From positions 38,135,052 through 38,199,051 of the forward strand of contig NC_052018.1 of NCBI RefSeq assembly GCF_015832195.1: a stretch of 64,000 bases of DNA, in the 5' to 3' direction. Within the stretch, counting starts at the first letter, position 1. The number at the start of each line of letters is the position of its first letter. Of the stretch, positions 11,701 to 24,895 are shown piece after piece. The notes beneath the pieces were generated by a model, which saw only the letters and a list, made by a program, of their open reading frames with translations, searched no databases and had not been told where the DNA came from. Made by a program: the position numbers and the translations under genes. Source of the stretch: Motacilla alba alba (lineage: Eukaryota; Chordata; Aves; Passeriformes; Motacillidae).

Positions 11701-14700
11701 GAAAATAAACTGGTGAAAGCACAAACTCAACTTGTGGAGTTTTTCATTATGGGTTTTTTATTTGCTTCTTAGAAACAGTATTTCTTCAGAACAAACACAA
11801 ACCATTTTTTATTTTGTGTGACGTGAAAGACAAAGCTAAATAATTTGATTGAATTAACATTCAGAAACTTGTTGAGCTTTACTTTGCAAATGTGGATCTG
11901 CTTGAGAAACACAAGGGACTCAGTGAACACCTGCAGAAATGAATTACTGTGCTTTGTGTGAGTTTGTAGATAGTTATTTGACATGTTGTCTCATTGAGAT
12001 ATAAATAAGACAGATAACCCAATTAGATTATTTTCACACATAATAATAAAAGCTGTGCTTTGTCCTTTGCTCCTGGATTTGAGTTGTTGCAATTCCACTC
12101 AAGTTATGTTTTCAAGTTTTGCCTCAAAACCATGAGGACTAAAGCCTTAACTTTTACATAAAATCTTGGATTAACACCTAATTTATTGATTACAAAGTAC
12201 ATATTAAAAAAAAAGCCAAACCAAAAAATAAAAATAAAGGGATAGAAAAGAAAAAAAAAGAACATAAAAAAGGACTATCTACAGAAGACCTGTGAAAGAA
12301 ATAAAACACAAATTGCAACCTCCTTACTTTATGAGAATGCATGAGACACTTCATGACTCTAAATCCACCTGGAACAGAGGAAGGATGCAGACAAGTAGTG
12401 TAGTCTCACCAAGATTTCCATTGTTTGATCTTAGTAAATTGTTGCTAAAATAATTGCTATTAACATGGATTGCCATTTGAACAGCTGAGAGCTTTAAATC
12501 ACAGTACCTATGAATAAAGTGGCCAAATTACTATACTAAAATAAAAGTTGGTTTGCAGAAGCACAAGCTGTCTCTAGGCTAATTAGCCCTTCAAGCTGGA
12601 TGATTTAGTCAAACTGATATTGTCTTGTAGGCTTCTCTTGCAGACTTGACAGATTCTCAAGGTTTGTGCATGGAGGATGACATAATCCAGGGATGCCGAG
12701 TAGGGCAGCTGAACATGAGTCTCAATGTCTTTGTGGGTCTGACTGTGCAAGTCCTTTAAAACCTGAATTAAGACTGGTCTGAAGTGAATCTTACAGTTGT
12801 TTTCATTTACCATTGTTTGGTACAAATTACTTTAGAAACATTTTAAAGTTGTAGCCTTTGCTACTCGTTTATACTATTTTTTAATTTCCATTGTATTTCC
12901 CTTTGTAGCTCTACTGCATTTTGCTACACCATAGTATAATAATGTTTTACCATCATTGCTGTGGATTAAACTTAGATTTTTATTTAATTGTTACCTGTAG
13001 TCTAATATAAAAAACATTTTCTCTGGGTTCTATGCTGCTGTTCATCAAGACTAGCTTGTCCTTCTGTTGCTGTAAGCCACTAGCAGTTTGTGCTGATCTT
13101 TTGATAGATCAGTAATTCTTGAAGAGGGCAGACACTGAAACATAGCCTAATGATTCATGACTGAAAAGAGTTTCATTTGTTTAACCTCTAATAACTGCAG
13201 TAATTATAGATTAATATAGTAGGGACATGCTTTGAAAAAAATATTTTAAAATGTGGTTTGACATTTTAAGAACATTTTACATTCTGGATTCTCAACAAAG
13301 TGAAGACATCAGTTCAGAGATACAGAAGTAGGAGTAAAACTTCTCTTTTCTTGCTCAGGAGTCCAAAAATCATTGCAGTCCTTCAAAAGTTGTTCCTTGC
13401 ACATATGTATTCATCTCCTTGTTTTCCCTGTGGTAATGAACTCTACCTACAAGGGAACATGCTAACAACCTTATTATGAGGTTATCTAAACTGTATTTCT
13501 TTCAACCTCTTGTTACTTCTTCACTACAAGTCAGAATATTTTAGGCTGAATATCATGGATTGTTTAACCTTCAACTGGAAGATTTTTAATTTACTTTACA
13601 TGGAAAAAAAGAAAGTAGAAAACAAGTAAGTCTTTGTGAGATAAACTTTATTTTGTTGTTTGTTACTATTGCTGTTCTTTTATTCATCTGCTAAGCTAAA
13701 ACATAGAAAAAGTTGTTTATTTTTTATAATTTATTCCTTACGTCTATTCTGAACTCTCTTCTCTGAGCTCTACTGATCTTTGCTTGGCTCTTATCTTTGC
13801 AGAGTGCCTACTGGGGAATATAACACAAGCAGCCTCTGACATTTGTACCATTGTTCTGTGACACATCAACATTTGTAATATCCATAACAGAATATTTTGT
13901 TGCCCATGGCATACTGTGAGTCTAGGGGTTATTTTGTGCTGTCAGTTGCTCTTTATTTCTTAACTCCATGATGTGCCGGAGATCCCCAGAAACTAATGCT
14001 CTTCTAAAACTATGCCAGTGTTTAAGCACTTACAACAAGCTGAACAGCAAAATGCTATATTAGCTCCAAGTATGCACACCAGGGTTCCATGGGCAATCAA
14101 ACTTGCTGGAATTAAAGGTCAAGAGATCAGGACTGTAACTTTAAGCAACCCTGGGGAAGGCAACAATCTTCCACCTTTGTTGTATTATGCAAGCTGTCCA
14201 TGATCACAGAAAGTGAAAAACAGCTATCAGATCACAGGATCTTTTCAGAGCTAGAAGCACCTGCAGTTAGGAACAAAAGAATTCACAAAGCCCTCCTTTC
14301 ATAAGGGAGAGCTTAGTAGCACTCCTTTCAGTGTGCTACTCTTTGGTAAATGTGTGTACAGTCATCTCAGCAGAAGACAAAATAATGGACACTTAAATTT
14401 TGTAATGAATCATTTTCCTATGTTCAGGTTGTCAGAGGAGAAAGTAGTAAATTAATTTATTGAAAAAAAAATAAAATCAGAACATTGAAAGAAGTTTGCA
14501 TTTTAAAGCAGACATTTATTAGGGATCAGTCACTGCACTGAAAGAAATGACAGAGTAAAATAAATGCAAATAAGTTGCATTAGCTATCATTTCAGAATTA
14601 CGAATGAAAGAGTGAAAATATGCCCAAAATGTGTGTTGTGACTTTCCTAATCCTATCTGATTATGGAGTATTTACACTGGCTCCTGGGGAGGGATAGTGG

Positions 14701-15359
14701 GACATGGATATGAGCAGCCTGTCTAACACTGGTAAGAGTGATCAACGCCAATTGCCGAGACATTCAGGCTAAATCTGTACTCTATGTAATACAGTTAATT
14801 CTAAAATCAGTACATACTCTTGCTCAGTGTTATATTGTTGCCTATATTAGCATTTTAATTTTAATCAGAACTGCAGTTTTCACTCAGCTGTCCTGATAAT
14901 CCTACTTACCGCTTGTTATTGCACATGTAAATTAGCATGAGCTCAGAGATCACAACCCAGGCTCCTTTCTGATGAAATGAAACCAGAAGATGTGCACCTA
15001 AATGGTCTCTGCCTGATAACAGACATAAGTCCCTGGAAATGGACTAGAGTGAAATGAAATTAAATCCACCAAAATATATACAGTAAACCTATCAACTCTC
15101 TGGCATTAACTACTTTGTTCAACACTTGCTTCTGTTGCACTGCCAATGTAGACACAAGGTTTACCTTCACTATTCCACCATGCAATCTTCAGCGTCCAAT
15201 GTTTCTCCTTACAAACTGAGGGTAGGTGAGCCTCAGACTACTTACAGATCTCATCAGTTTTGCTGCATGGTGAAATCAGGACTCATTTGCTTATGCACCT
15301 GTGTAAGAGACTGAAATATTAATGGTTAATGACAATCTATTGGCCATTTGCAGAAGTAG
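8717..15359. other. Unique AT-rich sequence, no gene seen
   Basis: About 6.6 kb with no recognisable transposon, exon or RNA gene. Open frames of 60-90 codons are scattered on both strands at the density expected by chance and overlap each other. Only short homopolymers break the sequence, such as the T-rich tracts near 11,130 and the A-rich tract near 12,205-12,270. Confidence 0.5.
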
Positions 15360-16243
15360 CAGGGTGCTTTGCTAAGGCCAGGTTTGCACCCCCCAATCTA
15401 ATGGGAGGGGAGAGCTTTTAGTGTGCTGTGACAAAACTTCTGATCGACATAGGACAGAGGGCATGCGCTCCCACCACCTGAGAATGACCACAACAAACCA
15501 ATCTTTGTTTAGCAACTAGCTGGATTTTGAGCCAGACTCGGGGAAAGGCTGATAGGAAATACATCCTACAGAGGTGGGATAATGCTTTTTATCATGACAA
15601 TGTCCTCTCTTACACAAGTGGTGCTCCAGGTGTGAAACTCCCTTCTGGGGGAGGAATGGGGACATGCGCACATAGGCCTGAAGGTATTCATCCTTTCCAA
15701 AGGGGCATAACTGGCTCAATTATATGAGAAGCAGCTGTCATGTCTTAGAAGGTATCATAACACATCAAAGTCACCCAAAGTGCCCTCAGACACATTTCTA
15801 GGACCTTCCACCAGATAACTGCTCATGACCTACTGTGTTACAACATACTGTGTAAAACTTTCCCCCAAGGGGAGGTACCTTGGTGTTCCCACCTGGATGT
15901 TTATTAACCCACTGAACTTTGTGTTCTGTGGGCTTCCCCCCCCCTGACAAATCAAGACATCTAAATGGCAACAACCAAGTCTCATTGCTAGATCTACTAG
16001 ATCTTTCCTCTCCTCTATCTACCTCTAGTCCTTTCTTTATCTTTCCTTCTTTTCCTTACAGATTTTTTCAGCAATATTTTTCCACAATATGAATTGTTGC
16101 CTTTCTACAGAAAATAGGCAAAACACTACAAATCTCCTTTCAATTGCGATTGTTCTAAAATAAACCTGTCGTACATGTACCTAAGAATGAGTCATTCATT
16201 GTCATTTCACTCTAATCCACCCCAAGGGATATATTAACAAGAT
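15360..16243 (+). mobile_element. Possible decayed ERV LTR-like segment
   Basis: This stretch is more GC-rich than its flanks. It has features reminiscent of avian ERVL-type LTRs: a segment with TTATTAACCCACTGAAC and GTGGGCTT near 15,900-15,935, then a long pyrimidine-rich region (15,990-16,060). A candidate AATAAA lies near 16,157, followed by CTCTAATCCACCCCAAGGGA near 16,210-16,230. No clean TG...CA pair or target duplication could be fixed, and no retroviral coding remnant is seen. It could equally be unrelated unique sequence. Direction is inferred from the position of the polyadenylation-like signal. Confidence 0.35.
15936..15944. repeat. C9 homopolymer
   Basis: Nine consecutive C residues lie inside the possible LTR-like segment. 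This is unusual for the AT-rich surroundings, but short. Confidence 0.85.
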
Positions 16244-19200
16244 CCTCAGTTGCCCTGTCCTTCTGGGGTGGACCAGAACAACCTAATATCAGGCATGTCA
16301 TATCACTCAATGTAAATTGAAAAGACTGTGGTGCACCTGGCTGAACATCCCACAAAGCACAAGTTGAAACACACATCAAAAAAAGCTTTGCAATTCCAGG
16401 ATTTCTCCTCGTGTTCTCCAAAACACTAAAACATTTCCTTAATTTAAGCTTATCAACTCTATTTGAAATTACGTATTGAAATTATGAAGAATATATGGTA
16501 CAGACACCCTCCACTCAATTGTATTATTATTATGTTGTGAAATGTGCATTGTGATCTAAGTGAATATCCAGTTAGAAAAAAATTCTATTAGAAACTCAGA
16601 GTTTGTGACTCAATCGCAAATTATGCAGCAGTATCTGATACAAGCATTGGACAGTATAGCACTTATTGTATTAAGAAGGTTCTTTAGAGCTATATGTGGC
16701 ACGCAGTAATTGAAGAATTATGCAATATACTGTTAAGGTCAAAGGTGTGAACTGCAGGTTGATTTCACATGGCAGGCTTTCCCAGCACTGAAACAATGCA
16801 AGCCCTGTTTATACATCCTACAAACATATATAAAGGCAGTGCTTGTTAAGTGACTGAGCACTTCTTGTATCAAATGAAAGTTAGCACAAAGGTGTTCAGT
16901 GACAAATTATTCCCATGTGTGCATTGGCCCAAGAGATCTGGTTTTCATTCTTTAAAGCATCTATCCCACTCTCTGCCTGTGCAAGACCATAGACTGTCAG
17001 TGTGTACTCATCAAAAAATGCTGGTAAATGGAGATTACCAATATAAGAAATAGAAGAATTCAGTGTCTAGGCTAGAAGACACCCAGGCATTTTGTGTACG
17101 CTTTTTTATTTACCACTGCAAGACTGCTATATTCAACTTGACCTAATACTCTCATTTCTCTTTCCAACCCAACTCTCCCAGAAAGGGCAGGATATTATTT
17201 CACACGATGTGGGAGTCACTACTGATATTCTTTTCATTTTTAAAGCTTATTTTCCAAACAGTAGTGTAATTTTTAAGAATTTTCCAGGATGTTATTTGAG
17301 TCATTAAACTTCTTCATGGGGACATGTTCTTTTGAAATGTATGCTGCACATAGGACAGCAGGGACAGGAAGAGATTAGCTAATCCTTCTGTAAATGCTCA
17401 TTTTGTTTCAGGAGAAACCAGGTTCAATATCTTCACCTAAGAAGAAGCATCAGTCCTGTCCTTATCTTTATTTCCCACTCCCAGTCTGTTACAGCAGCTC
17501 TGTTAATATTCCCAGCACCTCACTGATACTTCTCTGCAGAAGTAGAGGCAAGGACATGGTGAAGTGAAAAGAACATAACCAAAATCCAATGCAGGTAAAC
17601 AAAATAAAAAGGAGACCAATGAAGGCAAAAAGCCAAATTAGTACCACACCTAGTAAACCTAGACCCCATCACAGTCATGCAGAAAAAGTTAACACAAAGG
17701 AGAGCTGACTAGTTGAAACACACTGGCTTTTCATTTCCCCAAAATATTATTTCAGCCAACTAATATTCAAATAAGCCAAAGATGCTGTACTGCTTCTTTT
17801 ACAAAGATGTATAGGTTTTCCAAATATACCAGATTCGAAGGCGCTTTTAATTTTCATAGGGAAAGGAACAGTGTGCCTATATTTGCAGTTTGGTTTGGGT
17901 GAGGGATGTATCATTGAAGAAAACCTCCTTATTGCCAGCACTTTCCATTTTTTAGTTGACATCACAGTGCTTCACAGTCCAGACACATTTCAGCAGATTT
18001 TGAGTTGGACTAGAAATGTGTCTGGTTTGGACTAGACTTGAAGCTTATGCTTCATATTTTCCTAATGTAGACATCAGCAATAAAACTCTCACAGTACATC
18101 TGAGAAGAATGGCCTAACTGATTGGCAGCTTTAACCATGTCAAAAAATGGCTGAGTCAGGTTTTTTTCAGCTGTTTTTCTCTTTCTTATCTTCAAGGAAA
18201 ATAAATTCTGCCATAAGTACCAAAAATGGGAGATTCAGTTTAAGAGAATATTTTGTTAGAAAATGGCTTTTTAATATAGGGGCTTAGAATGGAAACTGTT
18301 TTTCCATCTCAGTTGCAGCTGTTACTGTTCTGACAAAGTCTAGTAACTAATGAAAGGTGTGTAACATTTGCAAAGTGTTTGCTCTTTCACGAAGAAGGCG
18401 GAAATTCATAAAATGTCTAGAAAGGTGTATAAATGAATGCAGAGAATGGAAGCTGTTTGCTGGCATGTGAAAAGATTTTATTGTAGAAATAAGCCACTCA
18501 GAGAAAAACCTATACATGTATACTATGTAGAAAATGCATTCAAATTTGAGAGCATTAAAACCTATTACGACACTTCATATATCCCCAGAGAAACCAGTTC
18601 TTATGCTATCAGTCTAAGGACTTGTGAAAAAAGTCGCATAAACATCACATTAAAATATTGTACCTAAGTTATTTCTTGCAAACTACACATGTATAAAGAC
18701 CAATTCATAACAAATGTCCACGTCTCTTACCCACAAATTCTCTAATTCATTCTTGTTTTTATTACCCTCCACTCTATAAAATGTTGTAAGGGCAGTACAC
18801 ATGTATTTATACTTGTCAGTCATGCAACCTATAAAGTTAATGCAATTATCGACTTTAAATTTTCTTCTTGAAAAAATGTAGGATAAACTTGAAACCCCAA
18901 AGAAAAGATAGTTCTGATTACACTCATAGAAAAACTAACATCCAGACTGTCACTAACGCTTCAGAATCTGGAATATTTGAGCAGAAAAGACTTGTGCTGA
19001 CTGCGCTGTTTGATCCATATCTTACAGCCATAATTAACACCATGCCTTATTTTCACCTCACACAGTTTTCTGTGGCCATGGGAATGGTGTCGTAAAACAT
19101 TCATTGTCGGTGTCAATCTAACTAGGGTTTAGATCCAAATGACACTGAAGTCCTACTTCACAATATTTTTTTTGGAAAAAAAGGAAGACTAGTGAAAGTT

Positions 19201-19564
19201 TTGCAGGTAAACTTGAAGAGCCATAGGCCTTGCCCCTTGTAAATATATGTTTTGCTTTGGTACCTCATGATGATACAGATAAAAAGACCCCTTTTTGTGC
19301 CAATAATGAATATACTGACTGAAGCTATAAAAATTATTGGAAAATATTTGAAAAGATAACAGGACAACTAAGGACACATTACTAGTATCACTAAGGTGAT
19401 ATTTGCAAGACCAGAAGGAAATAACAATTCAGTACAGAGCAAATGTATATGTGTATTTTCTTTGCTGGGGTAATAGTACTTTGTATATTTGTCAGTAGAA
19501 TATTACAGGAATACTTCTAAAAAAGAATAAAGTGAGATTTCTGGATAATAAATAGGACTGTGAG
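16244..19564. other. Unique sequence, no gene seen
   Basis: No exon, RNA gene or transposon is recognised. Frames of 65-77 codons occur (for example at 16,850 and 18,437), but they have no domain-like pattern and no neighbouring splice structure that could be trusted. Confidence 0.5.
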
Positions 19565-19700
19565 GAGATCTGCTTTCTGCATCTACCTTTCACATGCACT
19601 TCTACTATAACCTTGGGCAAAACATATTCCAATTACACTTTTCTCAGTTTTTCTAGCCATAAAATAGAAATGATACTTCCTCACCTCACTGGAATGAGGT
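19565..19700 (+). mobile_element. MIR-like (CORE-SINE/L2-tail) remnant
   Basis: Reading plus, the order of motifs follows the MIR SINE 3' half: ATAACCTTGGGCAA at 19,607-19,620, TTTTCTCAGTTTTTCT at 19,640-19,654, then AAAATAGAAATGATACTTCC and CTCACCTCA at 19,660-19,687. In MIR these correspond to the 'CTTGGGCAAGTCAC', 'CTCAGTTTCCTCATC', 'TAAAATGGGAATAATA' and 'CCTACCTCA' blocks. Similarity upstream of the CTTGGGC block is weak, so the left boundary is approximate. Such copies predate the bird lineage and would be heavily diverged. Confidence 0.55.
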
Positions 19701-20021
19701 CATGGTCATCTTGGTACTGTTTATTGCACGTATTACAGAAGACAGGCAGCGATACAACTCAAGTAGTATTTCATAAGGAAAATATCATACAATTCCCTGT
19801 ATGCATCTAACAGTGAGGTTATTCCCCACACCTCTTTGTATCTTTTCTCTTGTTCCATTTCCATTTGAATGAAGCCTCTGTTAATATTTTCTTTTAATCA
19901 CATTAGCAGGTGAAAAGTTCAGGATCCATTAAGCACAAATGGCATACTTTGTATGCAAGTCAAAGTATGACTCTTTAAATTGTTTGTTTCTCTAGGAAAT
20001 GTTTCTTTGATATTTTCTTTG

Positions 20022-20056
20022 TGTTTTTGTTTTTGTTTTTGTTTTTGTTTTTTTTC
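20022..20056. repeat. (GTTTTT)n tract
   Basis: About four tandem units of GTTTTT pass into a T-rich run. A simple hexanucleotide repeat with no adjacent transposon recognised. Confidence 0.8.
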
Positions 20057-23000
20057 CCTAAACCTGCCAGGTGCCAACATAATTACCTAGAGAGAAAACA
20101 GTTTAAACTTGGCATACAAAAATGTGATTCAAATACTCAAATTTTGCATAATTAACCTGTCAGTTGCTTTTGCATGCTGTATGATTGGCTGTCTCAAAGA
20201 AACGGTGGATTTAATAGAATTTAAATATTTTCACCATACGTGTCTGACAAAAGATGAACTGGTACATGTCTACCCATCATGGATTTTCCAAGAACTTATA
20301 CTAGGATAAGAAGCGTACTACAGAATTCCAGTTCACAGTTATTCACGAATTTATAGCAACTTCTTGAATCCGTTACGCATTTTTCAACTCCGTATGTAAA
20401 TGGCAGGATATTCACTGAAGTCAGTGCATATCACTTCACTGTTTTCATAATCAACTCTCTTCTGAGGCTTAGGTCAGTGTCAGTCAAAGGCTTCAGTGTT
20501 GCCAACTCTTATGTGTAAGCATTCTCCTCTAGAATATTTTGAAACTCAGTACAAGTACACACAAGCATGTTTAAGTTATTTCTAGTCACACACTATTCTT
20601 CTCATGAAGTGATAGGGTAAGGGGAAGAAAAAAGTGAGAAGATCTAAATGTTCTAGAGTTTTTGAGACACATTAAGAGTTTGAATTTTCTCATGTGTGAT
20701 GAGGGGTAACCTGGACTCCAATGTTGTCCAAAGACAGCATGAGCGATGTAAGTAGCTGGAATATATAGATATTTATTGGGCAATGTAATGCTAACCACTG
20801 CAATACACAAAAATCTTCATGGATATTACAAAATCCTGGGTGCAATGTTTTAACCTATTCTGAAAAAAAATTAAAATGAGAGGAGGATTTTAAAAGCCAT
20901 TTTAACAAAATAAATAATTGAAAACCTATATCAAATGGGAAAAAAAGTAATTTAAAGAAATAGCTTAAAATGTTTTTGATATTACAAGTCTTTTAAGAAA
21001 GGATGAAGTGATGTTTAAGTAAGACTGAGTTGCTGTGCAAACTAAAGGAAGGAAATTTACATAATAAGAGATCTGGAAACTTTCTTAATGAAAATGTAGA
21101 AAGACCAAAGATAACTTTTCCAAACTGTCTAGTCCTAGTGTGTAAAGTAGGGATCAGGAAGAACATTTTAAGATTTGTATATTTACAGAATAACCTCATG
21201 CAGCAGCTAAAGAATGCCATGTCTGAATAGCATGTATTTATCTGGAAGAGAAGATAAGACCAACCACAACATATCATCAAGTCTAAAAACGAGGAAATGG
21301 CACTAAGAAATATACCTGCATATGTTTAGTTTGTGTTCATGTAACAAAGGTGGGTTTTTGTAGACATTCATATCAACAACCACAACAGGCACCCCATATG
21401 GGCCTTCCTTCTGTTTTAATCCCATGGTGAATGTACTTCTCCCACACATCTTCTCATAAAAATTCCACAATACTCCAAAATCCCCAAGAAGAGGCTCTTT
21501 TCAGAAAAGGCCTGAGATTGGCAGGTTCTCTCATAATTAAACACTATTGTAAAATAATGTCAGTAGCAACAGAAATGGTCATAACAATTTCTGCTTACTT
21601 TTTTCTTGACATCTGCTTTCTCATGTGTAAAAAGAGCATCAACTTGTGAGTTCAAAATACAACTACCTACTGCAAATGTAAATATCAGCACATACCAGAG
21701 TTAGACTTGTAAATTTTTTCACTTCTTGTTTTAGGGCAATAAGCCAGTGGATCTGGCTTCTAAACATACATAGGTTGTCAATATTTTTGTCACAAATGGC
21801 TGACCAACAAGGAAAGAGCACAATAGTATTTTGCAATATTTTACTGCCCCAGGCAAAAGAATTGAGTATACTATTGCAATCCAAGAGTGAAAACATTACA
21901 CAGAGGCTTTGCTTTGTAATTTCAGCCAAGTCAGTATAAAAATCACATTCATAATAGTCTATTAAATATTGGACCACGTTTTATGGGAATTGAAGACTAT
22001 TACTACAGTAATAATGGTCATTGAACTGTGCTTGTCTTTATATTCTTGCACACACAATTACTCTAGTATCACATCAAATATCACTTGAATAGGTATTGCA
22101 ATAGTTTGAAATTCACCTCCTCCCTTCCATAAAGCATAGTAAATACATCTTGTGCTGTTAATATAGATGAAGAAGAAGACATATGAAGAAGAAGATATAC
22201 AGTCAAACTGTAGATGTTGTTGCTCACAAGCACTGTGTGTGAAGAGTGTTCATAGCATATAGAACTTATAAATGTCTTCTATATAATTTTTTATCCCAAT
22301 ACATACAATGCAGAAACCCTATGATGCTACATTTGGGGTCCCAGTGTCATTCTTATGCAGAAGGAAACAAAATGATTGTGAAAGAAAGGAAATCTAAACA
22401 GATGTTAAAAAGTATGTTTATTTTGAAAAAGCAGCAATTTAAAAAGGAGGAAATTTGTGTAATAGTCTTCACTCCACTATTCTGGACCAATGGACTAGAT
22501 ATAATCTTTTCAAAGCACATAGATAGAATATTTGATTTGCAGCATATGTAAAGGTTTTTTTTCTGGTCTAAGGCTGGGCTCAAACTAGTTAAAAATTGTG
22601 TGAAGAGTGTTCGTGTTTCTCCTATTTTTTAAAAGTATTAATCAAGAAATAAATATGTGAAAATTTGAATTAATAAAGCAGACTTCCGGAATGTTTTTAT
22701 TTATAGCTGTCAGGCACTCTCTATGATTTGTCATTAATTTCAAAAAATCTAGGAATTCAAAAGCAGAAATAATTTAATGGGTGAACTATATAAAGGTGCT
22801 TATGTTGATAAAGCTAGCTAACATATGAAGTGATGGAGTTTGTAGTCAAGACAGAGTATGTTGTATTATTCAGAGACATGTTATTTTTCATAAAAATCCA
22901 ATGCTTTTCAGCATGCAGGCATTTAATAACGCTTTCTGCGTTCATTAACTATTTTTGGGGGGAGCGTAGAGAAGAATTTCTGAAGACACATATTATCATC

Positions 23001-24128
23001 TATACTTGGGAGTAGTGACTTAGAGATGATCCAAAACACAGTGCTTGCTTACAAGTACATTATCCACCTCAGGAAAAAAAAATACCTTCTTAACCACTAT
23101 TTTACTTACTTAGGGCATTTCCCAGATTTATAATATTAAATTACAGCTATATAAATGACAGAAGGAAAATACGTTGCATACAAACTGCAGCTTTCTTTCG
23201 TTTCACGCACTCTTTTCAATTTTTGTGCCAGGTTTGTATGCTTGCTTGCTTTTCCCCGTCAGATTTGGCATACAACAGACGTCTGTGATGTTTGCTCAAC
23301 TATAGGTGGAAAAGGAGCTGAAACAAAAGAAATGAGGACAGAATTGTTTGTGAGCCATTCAAGACAGCTGTTGTAAATATCATACACTTGCATTATGCAG
23401 TGCCCTTTTACATAAAAAAGAATTGTGTTTGCCACCATTTGGAGCTGTTTTCCTTTGTTTTTCATAAAGAAATTCTTTTAATCTTGTTAGCTTTATTAAT
23501 TTTGTTTTGCGTGGTTTTGCTTCTTGTCAACCTTTCCTTAAGGACTTTGATTTTTTTTCCAGCTAAAACACATTCTCTAAGATTTATCTGGTAGTAAAAA
23601 GAAATGTGTTTTCTAAGCTTAACGTAAAACAAGAATGTTCAATTACATATGTATCCTCATGATCTGATTACGAGAGACTGACCTTAATCCAAAGATTTCA
23701 CTCTGTGGGTCAGTAGATTGTCAGATTTTTTGACTTAAATTTTATTTGGAGGTAAAATTTTGCTACCCTTGCTCAGAATGGGTCAGATCCTAGTTTTTTA
23801 ATGTGTATTAACATAAAATAGTATGATTTCATAGACTATCACTTAAGCATGGGGGATAATGAGCTGGGAATTACCTTAGTGCCTCATTGTGACTAACATG
23901 CTAATGTTACCCTCAGATAGACTCCCTTAAGGTAAGCAAGGAAGACTATGTAAGAATAAGGTGTGTATATTATCCTATTTTCAGGAGTAAAGTAACCATT
24001 ACATGGATATTGTGTACATTCTGAGATTCAAGATTGAAAGAAGATAATGAAGAACCTTGGGGAAACAGAAATTTGACAATACAGAGCTCTTCAGACTAGT
24101 AAACAAGACTGTAAATTGAACATAATAT

Positions 24129-24194
24129 GAGTAAAATTTATATTGAACTATTCTTATAATCTGAGTAAAATTGATATTGAACTATTCTGAGTCT
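24129..24194. repeat. 34-bp direct tandem duplication
   Basis: The block beginning GAGTAAAATT at 24,129 recurs at 24,163, an offset of 34 bp. Both copies continue with TATTGAACTATTCT and differ at only a few positions. This is a local two-copy tandem duplication in unique sequence. Confidence 0.8.
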
Positions 24195-24895
24195 TGCTAC
24201 CTATTTGAATATTTTTGAATGCATTTTACTGGATTCCACATGACCAAACATTATTAAAACAAACCTATGGTTTGATACGTTTAATGGTCACTTTTCTTAA
24301 ACTATAAATTACCTTTTTTTTAAAGAACAGATATACTGTCCTGCATAGCAATTTGACCTAATATTAATTTAATCTCACAGCCTTCTTAAGTGTGTAAAGC
24401 ATACTTTTTTCACACACATGAGTTAAAAGTCTTTCTAAGATTTGGCAAAGCTATTGTACTCAGATGGTGAAGTTGATTTGCATGTGCACAACAATTTCAA
24501 TATGCTCTAAATGCACATACAAAGAGTCTCTATCTTCTGGATGCACTCCTTTTAAGTCCTTCAGAACTCATGCCAGATTCCTGCTGGTCCTGTCCAGCTC
24601 AAATTCCTGGACACTAAACAATTCAGAACATAGGGGAATCAGAAATACAGTCATTAGTGTAAAAACCAGTAGTCCACTAGGCAAAGAACATAATTTTCAG
24701 GTATAATTAAGATCCCAATTGTTTTACATTTTCTCTGTAATCACTGGAGGCATGAACAGCCAGAATTCATCAATCTAATTTAACCGAATTCTAGACTACT
24801 TCACTTGAGCAGCTAAAATAATGTTAAACGTGTTTGAGTCTTAGTCTATAAATGCCTGTTGGTTTAAATGACAACTTGTATAAAGGAGCTGTGTA

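Larger units (their letters stand above)
19701..24895. other. Unique AT-rich sequence, no gene seen
   Basis: No recognised gene or transposon. Small-scale structure includes a (GTTTTT)n-like T-rich tract at 20,022-20,056, a duplicated GAA-rich motif at 22,166-22,195, and a 34-bp direct duplication at 24,129-24,194. Frames of about 100 codons at 21,663-21,977 (minus) and 22,246-22,551 (plus) lack any recognisable domain. Confidence 0.5.

Noticed and set aside
21663..22551. Frames of about 100 codons (21,663-21,977 minus; 22,246-22,551 plus)
   Set aside because: Both lie in AT-rich sequence, show no motif, and the second is overlapped by an opposite-strand frame of similar quality.
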